A DNA stretch of 64,000 nucleotides from Clostridium sp. (GTDB taxonomy: Bacteria; Bacillota; Clostridia; Clostridiales; Clostridiaceae), in the NCBI RefSeq assembly GCF_016650035.1, contig NZ_JAENWM010000006.1:1-64000 (forward strand). The letters run 5' to 3'. Under the pieces are notes generated by a model. The model saw nothing but the letters and a program-made list of their open reading frames with translations, was not told where the DNA came from and did no database searches. Positions 44,908 through 52,820 of the stretch are shown one piece after another (the first letter of the stretch is position 1; every line of letters begins with the position of its first letter). The translations under genes were made by a program, and so were the position numbers.

Positions 44908-45021
44908 ATGGCAAAAAAAGGAATGAGTAGACCTACACCACCACAAGTTCAACCTAAAGGCGATAATAATAAAAAAATGAAGGACAACGATGCAAAGAAA
45001 GTTCCAGAAGTAGGTAAATAG
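44908..45021 (+). CDS. Small proline/lysine-rich protein
   Basis: 37 residues, MAKKGMSRPTPPQVQPKGDN and a charged tail, without hydrophobic segments and probably unstructured. AGGAGG stands seven bases before the ATG and a terminator begins 8 bases after the stop, which supports a real gene. Unknown function. Confidence 0.55.
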   Translation: MAKKGMSRPTPPQVQPKGDNNKKMKDNDAKKVPEVGK

Positions 45022-45028
45022 AAAAATA

Positions 45029-45061
45029 AGAAAAAGCTGCTTATTATAAGCAGCTTTTTCT
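45029..45061. terminator. Bidirectional terminator
   Basis: A perfect 15-bp stem (45029-45043 with 45047-45061) between convergent genes. Confidence 0.9.
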
Positions 45062-45072
45062 AAAAACTGGGA

Positions 45073-45486
45073 TTATTCGTAAATACCAAATCCAGTAATA
45101 ATTAATACATCCCAATCAATTTCTTCATTTTTAACCCAATTGTATTCGATTGAAAGTTCTTTTAACCAGGCATTAAGGCCACTGCTTTTTTTGCTTACAT
45201 TAGGAGCTTGTCTCCCAAAACTTTCTTTTATGGTTTGCAGTAAATCTAATTGATCTTCTTCTCCCAGTTCCTTATCAAGCATTTCTTCAATAATGTCACA
45301 ACACTCTTCATAACATTTCTTATCCTCAGAATATAGTTCATCAGCTAATAGTTGTCTTTTGTTATTTAGAGTAATTTGAACATCCTTAATTTCTTCTAAA
45401 TTAGATAAGTATTTCTTGGCTATATTCATAGCAGCAATTTCATTATCTATTTTTGTTATTACTCTTTCTAATTTGGCATTTCTCAT
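45073..45486 (-). CDS. Protein of unknown function
   Basis: 137 residues, strongly helical, with a coiled-coil-like N-terminal half (about residues 1-75) and adjacent cysteines (CYEECCD at ~58-64). The C-terminal ~40 residues contain NAWLKELSIEYNWVKNEEID, rich in Trp and acidic residues. No family recognised. The ribosome-binding site (GAGAAG) is modest. It is divergent from proB by 279 bases. Confidence 0.55.
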   Translation of the reverse strand: MRNAKLERVITKIDNEIAAMNIAKKYLSNLEEIKDVQITLNNKRQLLADELYSEDKKCYEECCDIIEEMLDKELGEEDQLDLLQTIKESFGRQAPNVSKKSSGLNAWLKELSIEYNWVKNEEIDWDVLIITGFGIYE

Positions 45487-45683
45487 TTTAATCTTCTCGC
45501 TTTACAATTTTATTTAGTTATTATTAAGTCATATTTAAAAAATAACTAGTGTGTGGAATATGGTGTTTTTAATTTAGTTAATGACGATAAATCAATTATA
45601 TCATTAAATTTATTATGATACAAAAGTGGATTTTTTAAACTAATATATTTTAGGTTGGAGTTAAATGTATAAAAGATGGAAAT

Positions 45684-45711
45684 TTGTCCTTAAATGATGT
45701 AAACTTATAAT
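45684..45711 (+). promoter_or_regulatory. SigA-type promoter of proBA
   Basis: TTGTCC (45684-45689), a 16-base spacer and TATAAT (45706-45711), about 55 bases before proB. Confidence 0.6.
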
Positions 45712-45765
45712 AACTTTAAGTATAAAATTATAAATGATAAAAATGATGAGACGAGGCTTAATTAT

Positions 45766-46584
45766 ATGAATGAGAGAAAAGAATATTTAAAAGATGTAAA
45801 AAAAATTGTAGTAAAGGTAGGAACTTCAACATTAACTCACTCTACAGGATTATTAAATTTAAAGCATATTGATAATCTTGTACGCCAATTAGCAGATATT
45901 CATAATGAAGGTATTCAGGTTGTACTAGTAAGTTCAGGAGCTATAGCAGCTGGTATGGGAAAATTAGGGCTTAAAGTAAAACCAAAAACCATTCCAGGAA
46001 AGCAGGCAGCTGCAGCTGTGGGTCAAGGGGCATTAATTCACATATATGAAAAGTTTTTTTCTGAGTATGGAAAAATTGTAGGGCAGATTCTACTTACAAA
46101 AGAGGATATTATAGATAAAAAGAGATATTTAAATGCACACAATGCATTTAAAGCGTTACTCTTACAAGGCGTTATTCCTATAGTAAATGAAAATGATGCC
46201 GTGGCTACTGATGAAATAAAGGTTGGAGATAATGACACCTTATCTGCCATGGTGACCAAGTTAATAGATGCAGATTTGCTTATAATACTTTCAGATATTG
46301 ATGGATTATATGATTCAAATCCTAGGACAAATCCTAATGCTAAATTCATTTACAATGTAAAAGAAATAACTGATGAAATTATAAATTCAGCAGATAGCGT
46401 AGGATCAGACCTTGGTACGGGTGGTATGGCAACTAAAATTAAGGCAGCAAAAATTGTAGTAGCTGCAAACGCTGATATGATTATTGCGGAAGGCTCTGAG
46501 CCTAACATTATTAGTGATATTCTAGGTGGAAAAAAAATAGGTACATTATTTGAAAGAAAATTAAAGAATAAAAAAATTGAATAG
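45766..46584 (+). CDS. proB: Glutamate 5-kinase (short form)
   Basis: Phosphorylates L-glutamate as the first step of proline synthesis. It has 272 residues, i.e. the amino-acid kinase domain only; the C-terminal PUA domain of the ~370-residue enzyme is absent, as in several Firmicutes. Motifs are [47 protein letters not shown] and [13 protein letters not shown]. It forms an operon with proA 23 bases downstream. Feedback inhibition by proline resides in the kinase domain and is likely retained. Confidence 0.94.
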   Translation: MNERKEYLKDVKKIVVKVGTSTLTHSTGLLNLKHIDNLVRQLADIHNEGIQVVLVSSGAIAAGMGKLGLKVKPKTIPGKQAAAAVGQGALIHIYEKFFSEYGKIVGQILLTKEDIIDKKRYLNAHNAFKALLLQGVIPIVNENDAVATDEIKVGDNDTLSAMVTKLIDADLLIILSDIDGLYDSNPRTNPNAKFIYNVKEITDEIINSADSVGSDLGTGGMATKIKAAKIVVAANADMIIAEGSEPNIISDILGGKKIGTLFERKLKNKKIE

Positions 46585-46607
46585 TATTGGATGGAGGATG
46601 AGAAAAT

Positions 46608-47864
46608 ATGAACTTTGAAGAATATATTGAAAATATAGGGAGACTTGCTAAAGAATCTTCTAGAATTATGGTTACTGCTAGTACTAATTTGAAAAATAAT
46701 GCACTTGTACAAATGGCAGAAGCGCTTTTAAATAATAAAGACGCTATAATTGAAGCGAATAAGGAAGATATGAGATTAGGTGCAGAAAACAATTTATCAA
46801 AGGCAATGCTCGATAGATTAATGATTGATGAGCAGAGAATTGAAAATATGGCTGAGGGACTTATAAATGTGGCATCACTTCCAGATCCTATAGGTGAAGG
46901 AATAAAAAGGTACAAAAGGCCCAATAATTTAGATATTTCAATGGTAAGAGTTCCACTTGGTGTAATAGGTATGATATATGAGTCAAGGCCAAATGTAACG
47001 GTAGATGCAGCAGCATTATGTTTAAAGGCAGGCAACTCAATAATACTCAGAGGCGGTTCAGAAGCTATAAACACGAATATTGCTTTAGCTATGGTAATTA
47101 AAAAAGCAGCCACTGAGTCAGGACTTCCTGAAGGTTGTATTCAGCTTATTGAAATGGTGGATAGAGAGCTTGTGAATCGTTTAGTAAAGCTTAATGATTA
47201 CGTAGATGTGATAATTCCTAGAGGTGGTAAAGGACTTAAAAAAGCTATTATAGCTAACGCTACAGTTCCAGTAATTGAAACAGGGTCTGGTATTTGTCAC
47301 ATTTATGTGGACTCAGAGGCTGATTTGAATATGGCTGAAGAAATAATAGTTAATGCTAAAACTCAAAGACCAGGAGTATGTAACGCAGTAGAAACAGTAC
47401 TCCTACATAAAGATATTGCTAGTGAGTTTTTGCCTAGGCTAGCACAAAGACTTAATGCATTAGGTGTTGAAATTAGAGTTTGTGAAGGTGGAATTAAAAT
47501 TCTCTCAACTGCTAAGGCTGCAACTTCTGCAGATTGGTCTACTGAGTATTTGGATTTAATACTTTCAATTAAAGTTGTTGAGTCAATGGAAGATGCAATA
47601 GACCATATTTTCAAATATGGAACAAAACATTCGGAAGTTATAATAACTAACAGTTATAAAAATTCACAGAAGTTCTTAAAGGAAATCGATGCTTCTTGTG
47701 TGTATGTGAATGCTTCAACTAGATTTACTGATGGCTCAGAATTTGGATTCGGTGCAGAGATAGGTATTAGCACTCAAAAACTTCATGCAAGAGGTCCTAT
47801 GGGTCTTGAACAGCTTACAACTACAAAGTATCTTATATATGGTGAAGGTCAAATTAGAGAATAG
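46608..47864 (+). CDS. proA: Glutamate-5-semialdehyde dehydrogenase (gamma-glutamyl phosphate reductase)
   Basis: Reduces gamma-glutamyl phosphate to glutamate semialdehyde with NADPH. It has 418 residues, the normal length. The aldehyde-dehydrogenase fold is seen in VPLGVIGMIYESRPNVTVDA, AGNSIILRGGSEAINTN, the catalytic cysteine in AKTQRPGVCNAVET, and FTDGSEFGFGAEIGISTQKL near the end. It is the second gene of proBA, with TGGAGGAT upstream. Confidence 0.95.
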   Translation: MNFEEYIENIGRLAKESSRIMVTASTNLKNNALVQMAEALLNNKDAIIEANKEDMRLGAENNLSKAMLDRLMIDEQRIENMAEGLINVASLPDPIGEGIKRYKRPNNLDISMVRVPLGVIGMIYESRPNVTVDAAALCLKAGNSIILRGGSEAINTNIALAMVIKKAATESGLPEGCIQLIEMVDRELVNRLVKLNDYVDVIIPRGGKGLKKAIIANATVPVIETGSGICHIYVDSEADLNMAEEIIVNAKTQRPGVCNAVETVLLHKDIASEFLPRLAQRLNALGVEIRVCEGGIKILSTAKAATSADWSTEYLDLILSIKVVESMEDAIDHIFKYGTKHSEVIITNSYKNSQKFLKEIDASCVYVNASTRFTDGSEFGFGAEIGISTQKLHARGPMGLEQLTTTKYLIYGEGQIRE

Positions 47865-47891
47865 AAATAGTGAACTAAGTTATGAGAAGTG

Positions 47892-47924
47892 AAAATAAGC
47901 AGGATTTCTTGCTTATTTTTTTTG
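47892..47924 (+). terminator. Rho-independent terminator
   Basis: AAAATAAGCA/TGCTTATTTT (47892-47901, 47910-47919) followed by TTTTT, after proA. Confidence 0.85.
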
Positions 47925-48037
47925 TGCAAACATGGTGATTTTTGAAATTCAATATGATATTCTTAAATTATAAGGAATAATGATGATATGATTAACCTAT
48001 ACTTTATTATAAAAGAATTTAAAGGGGGGATTGTGTA

Positions 48038-48769
48038 ATGACAATCAATTATGCTCATAGAGGTGCAAGTGCGTATTTCCCAGAAAATACAATGCTTTCA
48101 TTTGAGAAGGCTTTGGAAATGGGATGCACAGGCATAGAAACAGATGTGCAGATGACCAGAGATGGAGTATTGGTGCTTATTCATGATGAAATGGTGAATA
48201 GGACAACAAATGGAGATGGACTTGTAAAGGACTATACTTATAGTGAACTAAATAAGTTAGATGCTGGGTCATGGATGGGTGAAGAATTTACAGGTATTAA
48301 AATTCCCACAGTAGAAGAGTTAATTTACTTAGTCCAAGATAAAAACATTATTATTAATTTTGAAATTAAAAGTGGAGTAGTAATATATGAAGATATTGAA
48401 CAAAAACTTATTGAACTTATTTATAAGCATAAGATAGCGCATAAAGTTATTTTATCCAGTTTTAATCATTATTCTATTGCTAAGTGTAATAAAATATCAA
48501 AGGAGATTAGTACAGGGGTACTATATATGGCAGGAATTTATAAGCCATATGACTATGCGAAAACTGTTGGGGCAAATGCAATTCATCCATATTTTTTGGC
48601 GTTAAATGAAGAGATAATAAAACAAACTAAAAAACACAGAATTAAGGTGAATGTGTTTACTGTGGATGATGAGAAGTATATGAAATCTTTCTTGCATATG
48701 AAGGTTGATGGCATTATCACTGATTATCCAGATAAACTTAATAAAATAATGAATGATAACAATTTATAG
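48038..48769 (+). CDS. Glycerophosphodiester phosphodiesterase
   Basis: Hydrolyses glycerophosphodiesters to glycerol 3-phosphate and an alcohol. It has 243 residues, no signal peptide, so it is a cytoplasmic (UgpQ-like) GDPD. Motifs are NYAHRGASAYFPENT with the catalytic His, GIETDVQMTRDGVLVLIHDE with metal ligands and the second His, and FEIKSG. A GGGGGG-type ribosome-binding site precedes the ATG. Its stop abuts the next gene's upstream sequence, so the two are probably one operon. The glpK gene elsewhere in the window could use the same product pool. Confidence 0.92.
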   Translation: MTINYAHRGASAYFPENTMLSFEKALEMGCTGIETDVQMTRDGVLVLIHDEMVNRTTNGDGLVKDYTYSELNKLDAGSWMGEEFTGIKIPTVEELIYLVQDKNIIINFEIKSGVVIYEDIEQKLIELIYKHKIAHKVILSSFNHYSIAKCNKISKEISTGVLYMAGIYKPYDYAKTVGANAIHPYFLALNEEIIKQTKKHRIKVNVFTVDDEKYMKSFLHMKVDGIITDYPDKLNKIMNDNNL

Positions 48770-48798
48770 TGGATTCCAATGCAAGAGCGGGAGGGGTT

Positions 48799-49569
48799 AT
48801 GAAAAATAAAGGTAATATATACATAGTTTTAGGAATAGTATGTGAAATCTATTTTATAGGAACCATAATATTTGGAGGCAGAGTAACTTTTGCAGAGTTT
48901 TATCTTGGACTTGGAATATTACTAGTGGCAATGGGATTATTTAATCGAAGTAATAAAGGTGAATATACTTTATTAAAGCCAGGTAAAATTAAAACTGCAA
49001 TAAAAATATGTTTTTTTATAGGACTAGCTTCTTTTGTAGTTATTGAAGGAGTAATAATTGGAGCAGCAGTATCAAAGCATAGAGAAAAAACCGATTATCT
49101 AGTAATTCTAGGGGCAGGTATTAGGGGAGAAATTCCTTCAACGGCTCTTTATCAAAGGCTTTATGCTAGTCTAGAATATATTAAACTTAATCCTAATGTT
49201 ATGATAGTAGCTTCCGGGGGACAAGGTCTTGGTGAAACTATCACAGAAGCTGAGGCTATGAAAAGATTTTTAATGAAAAATGGAGTAGCAGAGGATCAGA
49301 TAATAAAGGAAGAAAACTCAACAAGCACTTTAGAAAATATGAAGTTCACAGCAAAGATATTAAAGGAATTAAAGGAATTAGAGGGAAGGGAAAACATAGA
49401 AGTAACTATTGTGACAAATAATTTTCATATGTTTAGAGCTAAGTTTTTAGCACAAAGACAGGGTCTAAAGGCATATGGGTATCCGTCACCACTTCATCCA
49501 ATGCTGGTGCCTACTTACTTTGTAAGGGAATATTTAGCAGTAATAAATTCTTATATTTTTGATAACTGA
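48799..49569 (+). CDS. YdcF/SanA-family membrane protein (DUF218)
   Basis: ~256 residues. Three N-terminal membrane segments (to about residue 90) are followed by a DUF218 domain: YLVILGAGIRGEIPSTALYQ, ASGGQGLGETITEAEAM, and NSTSTLENMKF. The family acts in envelope lipid or peptidoglycan-precursor processes (ElyC, SanA), with no proven reaction for this branch. The ATG at 48799 has GGGAGGGG directly upstream and is preferred to 48769. It is co-transcribed with the GDPD. Confidence 0.85.
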   Translation: MKNKGNIYIVLGIVCEIYFIGTIIFGGRVTFAEFYLGLGILLVAMGLFNRSNKGEYTLLKPGKIKTAIKICFFIGLASFVVIEGVIIGAAVSKHREKTDYLVILGAGIRGEIPSTALYQRLYASLEYIKLNPNVMIVASGGQGLGETITEAEAMKRFLMKNGVAEDQIIKEENSTSTLENMKFTAKILKELKELEGRENIEVTIVTNNFHMFRAKFLAQRQGLKAYGYPSPLHPMLVPTYFVREYLAVINSYIFDN

Positions 49570-49590
49570 ACCACGCACACTCGTGACTTC

Positions 49591-49624
49591 AGCCCCAAGT
49601 TATTATCTTGGGGCTTTTACTTTT
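49591..49624 (+). terminator. Rho-independent terminator
   Basis: AGCCCCAAG/CTTGGGGCT (49591-49599, 49607-49615) followed by TTTACTTTTT. The next 260 bases to 49881 hold no gene I can support and presumably carry a sporulation promoter. Confidence 0.9.
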
Positions 49625-49881
49625 TGGAAGAGTTTTCAGAGAATATTATTTAGTAAAATTGAGTGAATTATAAAATTTAAACCAATTTAGATGTAACGTA
49701 AAAGCATAAATCATAATAGTATATACTGTAAAGATTACACTATAAATCTTACGTTTTTCCGAGTAGATCACAGAATTATTAACAGGAAGAGTAGAGGGCA
49801 GAATGTAGTAGATTCAGTGAATCTATTTATACAAGATTAATGATTATGTTTTCGTTAAATTAAAAGGGGGATAATATTTTT

Positions 49882-50658
49882 ATGGATATAAATTATAATT
49901 CAGATAAAGAAATTGCGGCTTGTTTAGATCCTGCTTGCGCAACTGTTGCTACTCAATCTGTATCATTAACTGAACAAGTTAAAGTAACGCCTGAGGTTAT
50001 TATGGGTGGACCTGTAGTAGTTAAGATACCAGTAGTATTAGCAGAGACAAATATAACAATTCCTGTTGAAGCAACTATCACATTAGACGAAGAAGCCATT
50101 GAAATTAAACGTATTAAAAAGAATGTATATTTAACTCAATCTCGTCTTATTCCATATTCTCAAGATGGCATGAGTGGAACTGGAATATTATTTATAGAAG
50201 GATTTGTTAGAAAGAATATTGAGTATGCAACTCAAACTTGTCCAGTAGCTAATGGATGTGGAAATGTATGCGGAGATATAAGGCACTGTACAGTTCAAGT
50301 TCCTTTTAGTTTCACTACTAGAATTGACCTCCTTAGGGATCCTATTTTTAATGAAAACACTCCTGCAAGTGAATTAGGATACTTTACGGATAAACTTCAA
50401 GGCTGCGATATTTGCACAGATCCAGTGATTGGACGTAATCCTTGCGATCAGAGTTTTACCTTTAAAGAATACTTTAATGAAAAACCTTATGTTGAATTAG
50501 TAAGCGCAAATATTACTGAAGTTGATATTCACAAAAATCCAACTTCAAACTGTTTAACACCTACAGAGCAAAGGTTTACTCAACTCACTGAAAAAATAGT
50601 AGTGAATTTAACACTAAAAGTATTGCAAAATCAACAGGTAAGAATTACAGCAGTGTAA
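49882..50658 (+). CDS. Spore coat/exosporium-like protein, paralogue 1
   Basis: 258 residues, no signal peptide or membrane segment, cysteine-rich. A repeated core VKIPVVLAETNITIPVEATI, then IKRIKKNVYLTQSRLIP and TGILFIEGFVRKNIEYAT, is shared with the next gene and resembles SPOCS/DUF3794-type and CsxC-like clostridial spore-surface proteins. The middle insertion has a cysteine cluster (CPVANGCGNVCGDIRHC). I infer a spore-surface structural protein cross-linked through cysteines. The family name is not certain. Confidence 0.65.
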   Translation: MDINYNSDKEIAACLDPACATVATQSVSLTEQVKVTPEVIMGGPVVVKIPVVLAETNITIPVEATITLDEEAIEIKRIKKNVYLTQSRLIPYSQDGMSGTGILFIEGFVRKNIEYATQTCPVANGCGNVCGDIRHCTVQVPFSFTTRIDLLRDPIFNENTPASELGYFTDKLQGCDICTDPVIGRNPCDQSFTFKEYFNEKPYVELVSANITEVDIHKNPTSNCLTPTEQRFTQLTEKIVVNLTLKVLQNQQVRITAV

Positions 50659-50714
50659 GATTGGTAAAACTAAATTATGATTATTCTATTAGATATTAAT
50701 TAATTTATATGCTG

Positions 50715-50755
50715 AGACTCAAAGCTTACTAAGAGTGGTTTTGGGTCTATTTTTA
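50715..50755 (+). terminator. Rho-independent terminator
   Basis: AGACTCAAA (50715-50723) pairs with TTTGGGTCT (50740-50748, one wobble) followed by ATTTTT, between the two coat-like genes. Confidence 0.65.
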
Positions 50756-50819
50756 GGAAGGAAAAGTAATAATAATTTTCAATTACTTTGATTTATAGCA
50801 TTTTAATAGGAGGAGTTAT

Positions 50820-51611
50820 TTGTCAAAATTTGGACGTGATTATAATGGTCAAGTTGATGAGAGTACAACTCAGAATTGTAAAACAAAGGTTATTTCTGAA
50901 ATGTTACCACTTTGTGAGAGTAATCAGCATACGTCAGAAGTCAATTTAGATACTGTAACGGTAAAGATTCCAGTGGTGTTAACAGAAAGTACGGTAACTA
51001 TTACTATTGAATCTTATATTAAGTTAGATGAAGTTGTATTACAAATTAAACGCATTAGAAAAAATGTATACTTAAATCAATGCAAACTTATACCTAATTC
51101 TGAAAGCGGCAAACCCAATACTGGAATATTATTTATAGATGGTTTTATTAGGAAGAATATAGAATACATAACTAAAGAGCATAATGATAAAGGAGTAACA
51201 TGTGAAAAAGTTAAACATGATACAGTTAAAGTTCCTTTTAAATGCAGTACCAGAGTAACGTTCAACGCTTACCCTAAGTTTATACCAAATACTAATCAAG
51301 ATGAAGTGGAAATACTACAAACTAGCAATAAAGTTTTCAATCCTTGTGGAGAAGATATAACTGTAAGCGATACTCTAGAGCAAAGTTTTAAAACTATTGA
51401 ATTTTTTAATGAAGAAGTATTTTGTGAATTAATTAGTGCTGAAATTGTTGAATCTGATATTCTTGAAAATTCAATAAACAAAGATTCTACAGGAGATTTA
51501 CAACAAGGTTTTTACAATATTACTGAAAAGGTAGTACTATTTTTAACAATAAAATTATTGCAAAATCAGCATGTGGAAATTTCTAAAAACCCTCCGCAAG
51601 TCACACTTTAA
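50820..51611 (+). CDS. Spore coat/exosporium-like protein, paralogue 2
   Basis: 263 residues, paralogous to the preceding gene over most of its length (VKIPVVLTESTVTITIESYI, IKRIRKNVYLNQCKLIP, TGILFIDGFIRKNIEYIT, ending in VLFLTIKLLQNQHVEIS). The cysteine cluster of paralogue 1 is mostly lost; only scattered cysteines remain, so any disulfide role differs. It starts with TTG behind AGGAGG at six-base spacing. A terminator separates it from paralogue 1, so each is likely transcribed on its own. Confidence 0.65.
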   Translation: MSKFGRDYNGQVDESTTQNCKTKVISEMLPLCESNQHTSEVNLDTVTVKIPVVLTESTVTITIESYIKLDEVVLQIKRIRKNVYLNQCKLIPNSESGKPNTGILFIDGFIRKNIEYITKEHNDKGVTCEKVKHDTVKVPFKCSTRVTFNAYPKFIPNTNQDEVEILQTSNKVFNPCGEDITVSDTLEQSFKTIEFFNEEVFCELISAEIVESDILENSINKDSTGDLQQGFYNITEKVVLFLTIKLLQNQHVEISKNPPQVTL

Positions 51612-51708
51612 ATATGAAAAATTAGTAGGATAATTTAACTCTAAAAGTATTATAATATCAGTAGGTAAAAATTTCAGCATTCGAGTCCACGCTAACATAA
51701 TTACATGT

Positions 51709-51751
51709 AAAAACCAGGAACATAAGAGTAAATCTTATGTTCCTGGTTTTT
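51709..51751. terminator. Bidirectional terminator
   Basis: A perfect 19-bp stem (51709-51727 with 51733-51751), between convergent genes. Confidence 0.9.
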
Positions 51752-51762
51752 TACATCTCTTA

Positions 51763-52239
51763 TCATGTTTTAGAGGGAGGAATATCATTATTTTCGTACA
51801 TAGGTATTACTTTACTATCAACTAAAAATATGTGCTTTTCCGTTTTTTTTGGATTGGAGGTAGTGTTATTATTAATTTCCTCCTTATTATGTTTATTCTC
51901 CTTTTTACAGTTTGTATCATATTCAATATTTATTTCTTGGATAAAAGGTATATATTTTGTATCATCTTCTACATTCACTTCTAAAATAGAAGTGTTGCAT
52001 ATTTTATCAGATTTTTCTATAGGAAATATACATTCCGTATTCATTTTTTCCTTTAAATTCGTTTTAACACTTAAATCATTTAATTTTATAGTGTTTTTAT
52101 GTTTGCTATTTTTTGAGTTTTTTTTAGATATTAAAATAATATTTTTATCGCAACATGATTGATTTTGTAAAATTTTGATAATCCTAAATAGTTTTAGTTC
52201 TGATTTGCTTAATTTATCACAGTCATTGTGTGGTAACAT
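51763..52239 (-). CDS. Protein of unknown function, Asn/Lys-rich
   Basis: ~158 residues, hydrophilic, rich in Asn, Lys and Ile, without a membrane segment. It begins MLPHNDCDKLSKSELKLFRI and has adjacent cysteines (SCCDKN). I recognise no domain; low complexity dominates the second half. The ATG at 52239 has AAAGGAG nine bases upstream and is preferred to 52272. Given the neighbouring coat-like genes, a spore role is possible but unsupported. Confidence 0.5.
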   Translation of the reverse strand: MLPHNDCDKLSKSELKLFRIIKILQNQSCCDKNIILISKKNSKNSKHKNTIKLNDLSVKTNLKEKMNTECIFPIEKSDKICNTSILEVNVEDDTKYIPFIQEINIEYDTNCKKENKHNKEEINNNTTSNPKKTEKHIFLVDSKVIPMYENNDIPPSKT

Positions 52240-52500
52240 AGCGAAATACTCCTTTCTTATAGAGATTGGCATCAGAAAATAAAATCGACTTAGATAACTA
52301 AAGGGCTTAAGACCTATTACATAATATGTAGAAAATAAAAAAAAGGTTACTTTTAATACGATTATGTTTCAATTTATACATATGAAAGTTATAAGTATAA
52401 AACAGTTGAAAAAGTATAGGTAAATGCAGTAATATATAAACAAGTAGGATATAATAGTATAGTAAATGAAAAATTAATTTTTATGATGGAGTTGTTGATT

Positions 52501-52818
52501 ATGTCGGAACAAAAGATTTTTGATGATGAAGTTAGTATTAAAGAAAAAACGGAAATAAAGATAAAGAAACCTAACTTGTACAGGGTAATCATTCATAATG
52601 ATGATTATACAAGTATGGAGTTTGTTGTGCAGGTTTTAGTTGGAGTTTTTAAAAAACAGGTTGTGGAGGCCACAAAAATCATGTTTGATGTCCATAAAAA
52701 AGGCAGCGGTACAGCAGGAATATATAGTTATGACATGGGTGTAACAAAAATTGCCCAAGCTATTGAGATGTGTGAAGAAAGTGGTTTTCCATTAAAATTA
52801 ACACTAGAAGAGGAGTAA
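52501..52818 (+). CDS. clpS: ClpS adaptor protein
   Basis: ~105 residues. The ClpS core is clear: YRVIIHNDDYTSMEFVVQVL, which includes the Asn-Asp-Asp of the N-degron pocket, then HKKGSGTAGIYSYDMGVTKI. It delivers N-end-rule substrates to ClpA. The frame begins at 52483, but GGAG lies nine bases before the ATG at 52501, which is the better start. It ends two bases before clpA, an operon. Confidence 0.93.
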   Translation: MSEQKIFDDEVSIKEKTEIKIKKPNLYRVIIHNDDYTSMEFVVQVLVGVFKKQVVEATKIMFDVHKKGSGTAGIYSYDMGVTKIAQAIEMCEESGFPLKLTLEEE

Positions 52819-52820
52819 TT

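Noticed and set aside
46511-47113. 200-residue open frame antisense to proA.
   Set aside because: Lies entirely over the strongly supported proB/proA genes, without its own signals; a shadow frame.
49570-49881. Search for a sporulation (SigE/SigK) promoter before the coat-like gene.
   Set aside because: A CATA-like box is present near 49710 but the -35 spacing does not fit, so no specific promoter is claimed.
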